DNA from: Corylus avellana
Taxonomy: Eukaryota; Streptophyta; Magnoliopsida; Fagales; Betulaceae
Direction: 5' to 3'
DNA length: 64,000 nucleotides
Assembly: GCF_901000735.1 (NCBI RefSeq)
Contig: NC_081543.1
Span: 15,837,574 to 15,901,573, forward strand
The translations under genes and the position numbers were made by a program. Numbering within the stretch: position 1 is the first letter of the stretch; the number at the start of each line of letters is the position of its first letter. Shown here one piece after another: positions 54,825 to 64,000 of the stretch. The notes beneath the pieces are model-generated. The model searched no databases and had not been told where the DNA came from. It saw only the letters and a program-made list of their open reading frames with translations.

Positions 54825-56698
54825 TGTTCTTTGTTTCATCATAGATATCAGCTTTATCATCTTGCCACGGCTTGCCCAATAACAAGTGACATGTAGCCAT
54901 GTCGACCACGTCACACCACTTATGATCCACATATTTAGCTCCAATAGAAAAAGACACTTGGCAATGTTTAGATACCCTTACCTCGTTTCCTTTCGTGAGC
55001 CACTCCAATTGATAGGGAGTAGGATGCCTCTTGGTCTTGAGCCCTAGCTTCCGAACCGCTTCCTCCGAGACTACATTCATACCATTCCTTGGATTGATGA
55101 CAAGCTTGTCCCCCTTGCCTCCCATGGTGCATGTAGTTTGAAATTGTCGGTAAGTACCTCCAAGGTATTGGGACACCGATTGATGCTTGAACTCCGCCGC
55201 CTCCCTAGACACCTCTTTTTTGCAGGACTTTTGTATTTTCTTTGTCATATCTATAGACCATTGCCTCCAATTATGTGATTTTAGCCCATGGTATACTTAT
55301 GGGGCAAGAAAGTGACTCGCATATATTTCAATAGTTTCTCCCAACTATTGATCTTCAATTTGCTTTGCCGCACCCTACTTTGCTTCAGTTGTTGCCACCA
55401 CGCAGCAACTCTTCTCCAAAATGTGTGTGCCACCAAAAAGACTCGTTGTTCATCGAGCACCCTGTTGAATTCAAGAACCTCTTCAACAGCCAACGCCTAA
55501 TCCAGAAATTCTTTGGGTTGTAGATCCCCTTGAAATTCTGGAATACTGAGTTCGAACCTGTTCACCCGACGATGGGCATGAGCTTGTGCACAGTGCTGAG
55601 GTGCGTGTGTTCGGCGCTCCGGAAACAGGTACCTAGATCCACTCCTATCTTGACCACACTAGTCGGATACTTGTGTACTAAGGTCTTCAATTTGATTCCT
55701 CATACCTTGAGTCGATCCTCCGTATGTTGCCAACGTACATCAATAGATTTGCCTTTTGTCTTCACGAATCTCGGTCTTGGTTGGCGATGACAACTGTTCG
55801 GCCCACCACTCATGTGCCACAAGCGAATTGCCGGTTGCTCCTTACGTGCTGTCTCTGTGTGCACGTGCACCTCATTCATGTCTGCAAAACGGTCTCACTT
55901 CCGCATTCGTGGAAAGTAACTGAGCTCTGATACCAACTGATGCAGCCCGACTTGATGGGTTGCAGCGAAGAACAACAATAAAAGAACGGATAGGTAATTT
56001 TAGATCTTAAGTCTATCAAAGATCTAAGAATTATTCTCAAAACTATAGAGTCTATCTAAAGTTTGAAGGAAAAAGAGGAATAAACTCGACTCTGAGTATT
56101 CTCATTGATAAAATTCAATAATAAACATAAACTCTGCCTCTTACTTATTAGATCTGCTGTATTTATAACAATAAGCAAACTTGGAGCAAAAGTAAACCTA
56201 AACCTATTATGGAAAAGTTCTAGAATAATAAAGGAAAAATTACAATTAAATAAAATCTTAACTTAAATAACGTAAATAATAAAATATATATGATTGCTGG
56301 ATTGTTGGCATAAAATCTTCATTAAAGTCCCCAATAGAGCAATCAAGTCTTTCCTTATTGGATTCTTGCCTTTATTTCGGTCCAGCTTTTCAATCGTCTA
56401 TTTGCAGCCTGTTTTAACCTAGTAAACATCGAAATTAGCTAAATCTCGTGAAATATAATTTTGTAGATCTTTGAATTATCTTTCCAACGCCACCAAGATC
56501 GCTCCAATCCGATCACCAAAACTTGAGTTATGATTTTTCTAATAAAGCTAGTTGCAGCCCCATCCGGACGGATATATAGAGGCCATGTTCGGACGGTATT
56601 TCCCAAAACTCCAAGATTGCAGCCCATGTCTAGACACGTGGAATTTCTTTCCGGACACCAATTCCAAAAACCTGATTTTAGGTTCTGGATCTACATCA
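54825..56698 (-). mobile_element. Decayed second copy of the chromovirus family
   Basis: On the minus strand the 5' LTR (55938-56698), primer site TGGTATCAGAGC (55924-55935), a gag fragment (55281-55493, RVAAWWQQLKQSRVRQSKLK) and a protease fragment (54830-55248, EEAVRKLGLKTKRHPTPYQL, KWCDVVDMATCHLLLGKPW) align with the element at 14394-20208. The active-site GGS is replaced by PRN, and the gag C-terminal and zinc-knuckle region is deleted. The rest of pol and the 3' LTR are absent, or lost at the gap. It is older than the first copy. Confidence 0.82.
55938..56698 (-). repeat. 5' LTR of the second chromovirus copy
   Basis: It begins TGATGCAGCCCGAC and ends TCTACATCA. The first 180 bases match the LTR at 19512 (AGTCTATCAA.GATCT, AATAGAGTCTATCTA). 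The distal part differs and lacks the GATC-palindrome cluster, having CCATCCGGACGG-type repeats instead. Confidence 0.75.
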
Positions 56699-57682
56699 AA
56701 AGCACTAGTAAAACCAATCGGGAGGAGGAAGAGTATTATGAGACCTGATAGACCAAAGCATGCATCAAGTATTAGCGTAAAAGAGTAGGTAAAAAAAGGT
56801 TTTATTCATGATTGAAAATAGTATTGCCAACAATTTTCTTGGCAAAAAAGCCAAATTAAAAGAGTCATGTAGTAGTTCTTGGCAAGGGTTCAAAGTAGGG
56901 GTGTTATCGGGTGTGCATTTTCATTTGGTAGATATTAATCGCCTGCATTTACGTTATCCATAATTATTTACAATCCGCGAGTGTGAAAAATGATTTTAGG
57001 GCATGTGCATTGCATCCGCATGCCCTTAATATATAAAACATATTTTATATATTTTTTTAAGTGATTATGTTATATTTAGACCATTTATATTTGTTGGATT
57101 TGTAATTTAAAATTGAAAGACTGAGCTCACTAAAGAAAACCTATACTCAATCAAAAAGTACACATTTTTATAAATAAATAGCTGGGAAGTTTTTTATGTT
57201 ATACATAATGCAATATTTGAATACTGATTCATAGTGTTGTGTTATTCGTGTTGCTCGTTTGCTCTGGAAAATAATCCATAAGCATCAATTTGCAATGTTA
57301 TTGTTAAAATATGAAAATAAAGTAGAAAATAAGAGAACGGTAAAGATAATAATTTGAGATGGTTCAGCTTAATTTAGAGGCCTATATTTGATAAAGTCCA
57401 CATAGTTTTTTTTTGTTTTTTGGAGTATAAGTAATGTTTTATAAGTATTTTGTAAGAAGAAATGGTAGAATACAGAAGGAAAATATATATTTGATAAAGT
57501 CTTCAATTACAATGATCCGTTAGATAAAGTTGAAAGTAGAATAAAGTACAATGAAAGGTGAAAGCATATATATATAGGAGATAATATTAATATTTTCCCT
57601 GATTTTTTCCATTAATTCTTCTTTCATGAATGGACTAACCAACTGCTAAGCTCTGTCCTCCCTTTAGTGTCGTCTAAGTACG
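56699..57682. other. Intergenic, no gene seen
   Basis: AT-rich sequence. It ends in the 3' flank of ankyrin locus C. Confidence 0.5.
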
Positions 57683-59270
57683 TTACATGCCGAACGTAAA
57701 AAATGTTGGAGTCGTTCGACCAACCATGTGAGCCCAAAATAATAGCAAATCAATAAGCTCTTCGAAGTTCTCAACAAAAATGGTAGTCGACATAGATAAC
57801 GAAACCAGCATAATGGTGATCGAGAACCCTAGGAGATTCGCCAAGGAGTTGTTGGGAGTTATGACTGCCAGTGAAATGTAATAGCATACAAGGAGAAGCA
57901 TCATTGGTATGACGCAAAAATACTTGCCTAGACTAGGAGGGAGGAGGATGCCTATTACCACAGCTATTGCACCAAAGCACAGAGAATTAAAATATAGAGT
58001 AGCAGGAAATAGGTTTCATTCATGACTACTTTCCCTGGATTGTTTGGGATGACGGTGCTATTGGAATTATCTTGCCAAACTCCTTCAAGAGGGCTGAGCG
58101 TCGCTTGATAGGTGCTTGTTATAAACAGCGCAAGAACCACCAACAACATACTGCTCATCTCAATTGTCATATTCTCTCTTTGACGAAGCACAAATATTTG
58201 GAACCAACTAGGGTCAAGATAGCTGAGGTAAAATTTCCATGAGCGAACTGTAAGTCGAGAAGCACTTCCCATTTGGCTTTGCACGATGTCCAAAGATGTT
58301 AAACCTTCTAAATTCTTAATGTTTGCATCAACTCCAACACAATCCAATAAGAACCTCACGGTCTGTGTATGATGTAGTAATGCATAATTATTGATCCAAT
58401 CACTTTAAACTAGTTTATACCATTCAGAACCTCCAAAAAAATAAAAATAAAAATGCACAAAAATTAAGGTTGTGTTACGAATTAAAGAAAAAGAAATTAC
58501 CGCTACCAACAACTTAAATGAAATTGAATCCTTAGTATCATTTGTTTGTGCAACAATATAGACACCCAAGATGCCAACTCAATTTCCATTATTAGAAAAA
58601 CCATGAGGGGAGAGAGAACTTGCCTTGTGTAGATTGTTTGATGCTGCAATGTGCAATACGGTGTTGCCCTTCCCATCCTACCAGTTCATCAATTTCTTAT
58701 GCCACGATGAGGCATTTTCAAATGTGGAAAAATAAAACCAATAGCACAAGAAACCTAAAAGCTTTTTCTTGGCTGTTATTCAGCGCAATATGAAGAGCAG
58801 TGTCTCTTCCAATTGTTACATCTTTTATAGACATGGGGCAATCTAACCAAATTTTTTTCAAAAGCTTGATGTTCCCCATCTGAGCTACGTAATGAAAAGG
58901 AGCCACGCCCTCTTTTCCTTGGACACGGACAAGGTCCTTATCAACCTCACTTAATTGCTCCAACAACATTAACATGGTTTGTATATTTTGCACATTAGGG
59001 TTATTTTGCATTTGCAAAGCTTGGTGCTTTTGCAAAGCAAGGTGCATGGGGCTCAAGCCATCTTGATTAAGCTTCCTTGCAAATGACGGTTTTAACCTCA
59101 TGATCTCCATTACAAACGGGATGTGCCCTGTAAATGCAGCTATGTGTAAAGGAGTCTCAACAAATGGAATCTCATTGATCATATTCAAAATATTTGCATC
59201 CCTCTTAATCAATGCATGTGTACAAGGAATCAACACTTCCTAACTGAGCAGCTTCCCTCAAATCAACGAC
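57683..59270 (-). pseudogene. Ankyrin-PGG protein, locus C
   Basis: Exon 1 (about 59270-58636) aligns with loci A and B (DLREAAQLGSVDSLYT, then RDANILNMINEIPFVETPLH, GLSPMHLALQKHQA, VAPFHYVAQMGN). The ATG position reads ATT/TTG, a small insertion shifts the frame near 59218, another shift lies near 58735, and CAG has become TAG at NW*DGKG (about 58678). The donor is GCAAGT. Exon 2 (58362-57683, acceptor ACACAG) has RFLLDCVGVDANIKNLEGLT and the PGG region (MLLVVLALFITSTYQATLSP, LEGVWQDN) with a frameshift near 57990 before the last membrane helices. Clearly non-functional. Confidence 0.85.
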
Positions 59271-59585
59271 AATGTCGATGTTCTAATCAATTCAGAGAAG
59301 AGTAATAGTCAGGCAATCAAAGGAAATGCATTAAGTAGTAAAATGTGGAAATTGAGGACTAATTTATACAACCAGCTACTATGAGTAGAGTTGTTAATTA
59401 TTGGGCAAATGAGAAAATTAGCCCGTCCTTTCATAGGATTGGCTGGGTTAACAATGATTTAAGCTCACCGAAAGAATAAATTTAATTATTTAATTAATAT
59501 TTTAATACTTTTACTTTCTTAAACAAATTAAAAAAAAATTAAAAAAAAAGAAGATAAATTTAATTATCTAATCCCATAAAAAGAT

Positions 59586-62202
59586 GTGAGAAGCTTGTAG
59601 TTATCTTGCCAAACTCCTTCGGGCTTGGGTGTCGTTTGGTAGCTAATTAAGTGGTTACAAGAAGCACAACAACCTCTAACAACACACTTATCATATTCAT
59701 TCTTTGATGAAGCACAAATATTATCTCTAACTTGATACAAAATAAGACAAGAGATATAAGGTAAACTTCATGAGATCTAACCCTTGGAAGAGAAGAAGTT
59801 AACATATCCCTGATCTTATTGTTGTCGATCTGCGTTTTCCCTTGTAAGATGTCCAAAGCTGTAAAACCTGCTAAATTTGTAGCATTTGTATCAACTCTAG
59901 CATCCAATAACCATCTCACGACCTGTATGATATAGTGATGTACTATTACCGATCCCATCTATTTAAAATAGTTTACAAATAGACAAGAATAACGTAATGT
60001 TACAAATTAAAGAAAGAAAAAAAAAAAAAGTAAAGAAAGAGATAACATAAATATCACTATCAAAAGCTCAAGTGAAATCATTTGGAGCATGTTCCTGAAA
60101 TTAAATCCTTAGTATCATCCTTTCAAGCAACAAGATAGACGCCAAGATGCTGACTCAATTATGATATTATTAGAAATGTTAATTTACCATTTGTCCTAAA
60201 AGTTTAAGTTCATAAAAAGAGGTAAATGCAAACTCCCCTTTAGTATAGGTGAGGCTCAACATGTGAAATATTTAATTAAATTGAGGATGAATTGATGGAG
60301 ACATGGTTCGAACTCTGATACAATATTCAAGGATGGAACCAGAAACTTTGACAGGAGTGGGCTAAGCAGGCCAAGCATAAATGAGAAATATATTAATATA
60401 AAGAGGTCAAAATATAAATGATAAATATATTAAGATTGTAGATTAAATTAATATACAAAAATAAACTTAGCATAAATTCAATGTTAAAAAAAAAAAAAAA
60501 AACAAAGAAGACACAAAACAATTATTTCATAAATATATTTCAATTTTAAGCTAAAACCCCTATCAAAATGGAACTCGGCGTTTTAGATCCTAAAAATCAT
60601 CTATGATTGAATATGTACTAAATAGTGCTGCAATTTCTCTTTTAACATACAACATCAAAAAATAAGTAAAAAAAATTCAAGCTTCTAAACTTTGTGCATT
60701 TTTTTCTTTTAAAAATGTCAATATTGGATTTAGCTTTCTCATCAACTACAAATAAATTTATTTCACATTAAAGTCTTTAAAAAAGATAGAAAAACATATA
60801 CGTGGTTAACAATAATCAGACTCACATAAAAAATAATAGAATATAATAGATTTCACATGTCAAATTCTCAAATTGGTTGTTTAGACTTTTAATAACCAAT
60901 TAGTTCTGTCCTATTTTTTTTCTTAATCTTTTTATGTTTATTGGTTCTCAGGGTTTTTTTTCTACAATTTTTGTTCTTTCTATATTTTTTCTTTGTTGTT
61001 TCTTATGAACTAAAATTTACTCTAAACTATAATTCTCAAATAGCAATTAAAAAATATATTGTAATTTGCAATCAAATAACAATTAAATAATTACAATTTC
61101 TTATAAACACATTTTACTAAAGAAATATAATTGACTTTTTTTTTTCAAATTTTTGTGATAAACCAAGCATAAGATAAGCATAGTTGATACTTTTGCCGAA
61201 TTAAATGAATTTGTTTTCGGCCTGATCTCAAAATTCATTGATATATTTCTAACATAAGCACGTGACCTACGGGCTATTCCTGCATCTGGGCCTTATTGTA
61301 CATGGTAGCACAATGCTTGGGTGCCTTTTGAGTTTTGACTTATAGGGCCAATTGCCCTTTTAGATTCTATGGCAAGGGGCCGAAATTGTGAACGGCTAGG
61401 GAAAATAGTTAAAGCATACTGATTTTACCTTGTGTAAATTTTTTTCTAAACAAATGGGCAGGGGCAATGGCCTATACCAGCCCCCTGCCAGTTCCGTCTC
61501 TGACAACATTGACTCACTATTTGTTCTAAAAACATAATTAAACTCATAGGAAAAAATAAATTTAATCAATATTTTAACAAAAAACCATGAGCGGAGAGAA
61601 CTTGCCCGGGGTAGAGTTTTCATTGTTGCGATGTGCAAAACAGTTTTGCCTTCCTCATCCTTCCAGTTTAGCAATTTCTTTGCCCACAATGCGGCATCTT
61701 CAAACGTTGTTTGCTGAAGCCATCTTACAAGGAGATGAAAAGCATCTAGTTGGTTGTTATTCAGCGCGATATGAAGAGCTGTCTCTCCTCGAATTGTTAC
61801 ATTTTTAATAGGTATGGGACAGACATTTTGAAATTCGGCCAGAAGATAGAGGTCTCCTGTTTGAGCCACATAATGCAAAGGAGTCACACCCTCCCTTCCT
61901 TGGACACGAACAAGGTGATCATCAAAATCAAGTAGTCGGTGCAGCAATTGGGTCTGGTCATTTTGCAAAGCAAGGTGAACAGGGGTGACGCCATTTTAAT
62001 TAAGCTTTCTAATAAATGACGGCTTTAACCTCACAATCTCCAGGGCAAATCGGGTGTGTCCTGCATATGCAGCATCATGTAAAGGAGTATCAACAAATGA
62101 AATCTCGTCAATCCTATCCAAAACTTTTGCATCCCTCTGTATCAATGCGTACAAGGCATCAACGCTTCCTTGCTGAGCAGCATCCCTCAAACTCTAATCC
62201 AT
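59586..62202 (-). pseudogene. Ankyrin-PGG protein, locus D
   Basis: Exon 1 (62202-61606) starts ATG GAT TAG: codon 3 is a stop where locus B has CAA. Then come LRDAAQQGSVDALYALIQRD, a TAA at 61996-61998 (CAA in paralogues), and ankyrin repeats (GVTPVHLALQNDQTQLLHRL, TPLHYVAQTGDLYLLAEF, KTVLHIATMKTLPR). The donor is GCAAGT at 61605. Exon 2 (from 59922, acceptor ATACAG) has VVRWLLDARVDTNATNLAGF and the start of the PGG domain, with a stop at 59647 and PEGVWQDNY in another frame. It ends near 59590 without the remaining helices. The intron holds a hAT-like insertion. Confidence 0.85.
60328..61502. mobile_element. hAT-like non-autonomous element in intron of locus D
   Basis: The ends CAAGGATGGAACCAG and the inverse CAGAGACGGAACTGG form imperfect terminal repeats of the GGAGCCAG type. 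Flanks ACAATATT (60320-60327) and ACAACATT (61503-61510) are an 8-bp target duplication with one change. The body is AT-rich without a transposase. Confidence 0.65.
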
Positions 62203-62283
62203 TATAGGAGATGTGATAGTAAGTGAGACAGTTAAAAGGAAATAAAGGCTTTAAAGTTTAAATGATGATATTGGACAGTCCTC

Positions 62284-62291
62284 TATTTATA
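62284..62291 (-). promoter_or_regulatory. TATA box of locus D
   Basis: TCCTATAAATAGAG on the minus strand lies 82-89 bases upstream of the ATG. The same context, CCTATAAATA...CATCATTTAAA, occurs at 40561-40610. Confidence 0.6.
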
Positions 62292-62329
62292 GGAGAGGGT
62301 GATAGTGGTACTGTGATTTATTTGTTTAC

Positions 62330-62640
62330 ATCTTGGAATCTTATTATGGGTTTGTCCACATTAATTAACTTTTGTTTTGTTTTTGTTTTTTTTTTTTTTT
62401 TTTTTTATTGTATCTTTGTCAGCAAAAAATAATTTGCTAATTTATATTTGTTTAATCTTATAACGTCTGAATGAGAAGATTGAAAAAAGATGGAAATCTT
62501 TTTTTCTTTCCCAGTGAAAGAGACTTCGGATCCTCTAAACAAAGTAGTTTATAAGGCAATGCTATTTATTGAAAAAGAAATGATTCAAAGATGGTTGTGT
62601 GACATGCTTAAAAGCCTTATATGGTAGTCGCACATTCTTT
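62330..62640 (-). repeat. Conserved upstream region of locus D
   Basis: Read on the minus strand, AGCATTGCCTTATAAACT, then CTTTCACTGGGAAAGAAAAA and TGTGGACAAACCCATAATAAG, match the orphan segment at 23072-23290 and the split one at 42405-43445. This shows the ankyrin cluster spread with about 1 kb of upstream DNA. Confidence 0.6.
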
Positions 62641-62699
62641 ATATATATATATATATATACACTGTTGACACTCATGCAGCACATAAAAGCATGCAAATT

Positions 62700-62788
62700 C
62701 CCAAGAGGTAGCTTAATTGGCAGGGACCACGCTTAATGAAACGGAGGTCATTAGTTCGAATCTATTTCCCCCTCTTGTGCTGACATGT

Positions 62789-62826
<38 letters not shown>

Positions 62827-62830
62827 CTAC
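62700..62830 (+). mobile_element. tRNA-derived SINE fragment
   Basis: TAGCTTAATTGG (62709-62720) fits an RNA polymerase III A box, and AGTTCGAATCT (62753-62763) fits a B box, at tRNA-like spacing. A TA-rich tail (62792-62825) follows. It lacks a complete cloverleaf, so it is not a tRNA gene. Confidence 0.55.
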
Positions 62831-63221
62831 ATCAAGAAACTATAAAGAAAAACTTATTATTTTCGAAAATAAGTTTTACAGATGGCATCTTTTTAGGAAA
62901 AAAACACTCCCCCAAACCCATTAGAAGTCCATCATATAAAAATGAAAGAAAAAACCAAGGGAACCTCTCCACGTGATTAGAGCACTAGTAGCGGCATTTC
63001 TTAAAATTTTCTTAAATTTAGAGAACCAAATTACCTCTTACTTCCCTATTCAAATAATTAATTTCAAAATAGCTTCCCTTTATTATTTTTATATACGGTT
63101 TAAATATTCTTTCAAAAAAGAAAAAGTCTTTTTATATTAAAATAATATTAAGCGAAGGCTATCCTAAATTTAGGGTAGCATGCAATTTTGGTCCTCATGG
63201 TGTTTCCAAAACAACCTAAAG
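62831..63221. other. Intergenic, no gene seen
   Basis: AT-rich sequence. GAACCTCTCCACGTG (about 62961) parallels GAGAGGTTCCCC at 40950 in inverse orientation, another trace of the duplicated ankyrin flank. Confidence 0.45.
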
Positions 63222-63370
63222 CTCCGTTTACTTCGACGTAAAATGGTTTTTAGAAAATGATTTTCGCATTTTACGGTGTTTACTTTGACGTAAAATAGTG
63301 TTCAAACCGAGAATGATTTTAGTTTGACCAAAAAGCATTTATATTTTTAAGAAAATGTTTTACACTTTTT
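63222..63370. repeat. Dispersed repeat, second copy
   Basis: It shares TTTAGAAAATGATTTTC and GTAAAATAGTG in the same order with 41150-41205, and itself contains two TTTACTT(C/T)GACGTAAAAT units. Confidence 0.6.
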
Positions 63371-63379
63371 AATCCATTT

Positions 63380-64000
63380 TTCTCAAACTCTTTCGACACC
63401 CTTGCCAACCCAACTCTTCTCTCCTTCACGCTCAAACACACACACCGGCACAGGTTCTCTCTCGTTCGATTCTCATCTTCTCCTTCACACCGGCACAGCT
63501 TCTCTCTCTCGGTCGACTCTCATCTTCTCCTTGACGTTCATCAAGAGGAGGAAGCTTGAGGTAATTTTCCTTTGCCTCCTCTCGTCACTCTTTCTCTCAT
63601 GTTCTTTTCAATCTTGCTTGAAGAATTGATTAGTGATGATGTGGGCTCCTTAGTTTCGAATTTTGGGATGATAATGATGAAGTTTGTAACTTATTTTATA
63701 TACCCATAAGGTGATTCTATATATTTTCTGTTGATGTTGGAAACTTGGAGTGAAAACTGAAAACCCTTGAATATTCACGAAATTGGTTGGCTATTGATAC
63801 TGTTGGATTAATCTGTGACTGGGTGATAATATAGTTGATGATTTTCGATTTGTAGTAATACCCATGGAATCTAGGTTTTAGAAGCTTGGGTTTGGGTTTG
63901 TCACGTCAAGCATTTTTTTCTTACAAGCACGACAAATAGGGGTTGAATATGGGGTAAATTATTTGGGCAACCAAACACGGGTCAGGAAATGTTTGGTCTT
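63380..64000 (+). other. CT-rich, leader-like sequence at right edge
   Basis: CACACCGGCACAG, TTCTCTCTC and CTCATCTTCTCCTT occur twice in tandem (about 63442-63488 and 63489-63536), followed by CTTGAGGTAATTTTCC, which could be a splice donor after a 5' untranslated exon. No long open frame follows before the window ends. It may be the start of a gene outside the window. Confidence 0.35.

Noticed and set aside
62700..62780. Possible tRNA gene
   Set aside because: A- and B-box-like motifs are present, but no full cloverleaf or anticodon arm could be drawn. A SINE fragment fits better.

Overview
The window looks like nuclear DNA of a dicot plant, probably woody. It is AT-rich, dense in nested transposable elements, has spliceosomal introns, and carries an endogenous plant pararetrovirus plus a small cluster of plant-specific ankyrin-PGG membrane-protein genes. 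The species cannot be named from sequence alone. There are no bacterial operons, CRISPR arrays or rRNA genes.

Left third (1-21868): a stack of mobile elements. In order these are the 3' end of a hAT transposase gene (3-763); an Athila-type Ty3 retrotransposon that keeps its LTR, tRNA-Asp primer site, gag and a 3' extra ORF but has no pol (1183 to about 6255); a near-genome-length, circularly permuted caulimovirid copy on the minus strand, with a (TA)n tract at each edge (about 6278-13897); and the C-terminal part of a CACTA (En/Spm) transposase gene (about 13912-21006) with its 3' terminus at 21868. The CACTA gene is split cleanly by a complete Ty3 chromovirus-type element (14394-20208, 5-bp target duplication AGAGG).

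Middle (21869-45291): remnants and live-looking copies of an ankyrin-PGG gene family among MITEs. Locus A (29670-32009) is nearly whole. Its 3' flank is separated from a likely poly(A) region by a non-autonomous hAT element (32175-38450), which is itself split by an LTR element with about 2.5-kb LTRs and only 494 bp of interior (32322-37882). Promoter or exon remnants of the same family lie near 22.8-23.3, 40.2-40.7 and 42.4-44.1 kb. Locus B (44396-45291) is cut off in exon 2 by a Ty1/copia element.

Right third (45292-64000): the copia element (45292-50722, no target duplication), a 5'-truncated L1-type LINE with a perfect 12-bp target duplication (51514-53219), a possible last exon of an unidentified minus-strand gene (53749-53907), an assembly gap of 100 N (54725-54824) next to a suspicious perfect hairpin, a decayed second copy of the chromovirus family (to 56698), and two more ankyrin-PGG pseudogenes on the minus strand (C and D). 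D carries a hAT-like insertion in its intron.

All four ankyrin loci carry nonsense codons or other lesions, so none is clearly functional as assembled. The most unusual signal is a GATC-centred palindromic module (TGCGATCGATCGCA-like) that recurs in the Athila-type element and in the LTRs of the unrelated chromovirus, over about 50 nt of matching arrangement. The variation of the first-intron donor (GT, GC, GC, GA) among the four paralogues, and the circular permutation of the viral copy at TA tracts, also deserve attention.
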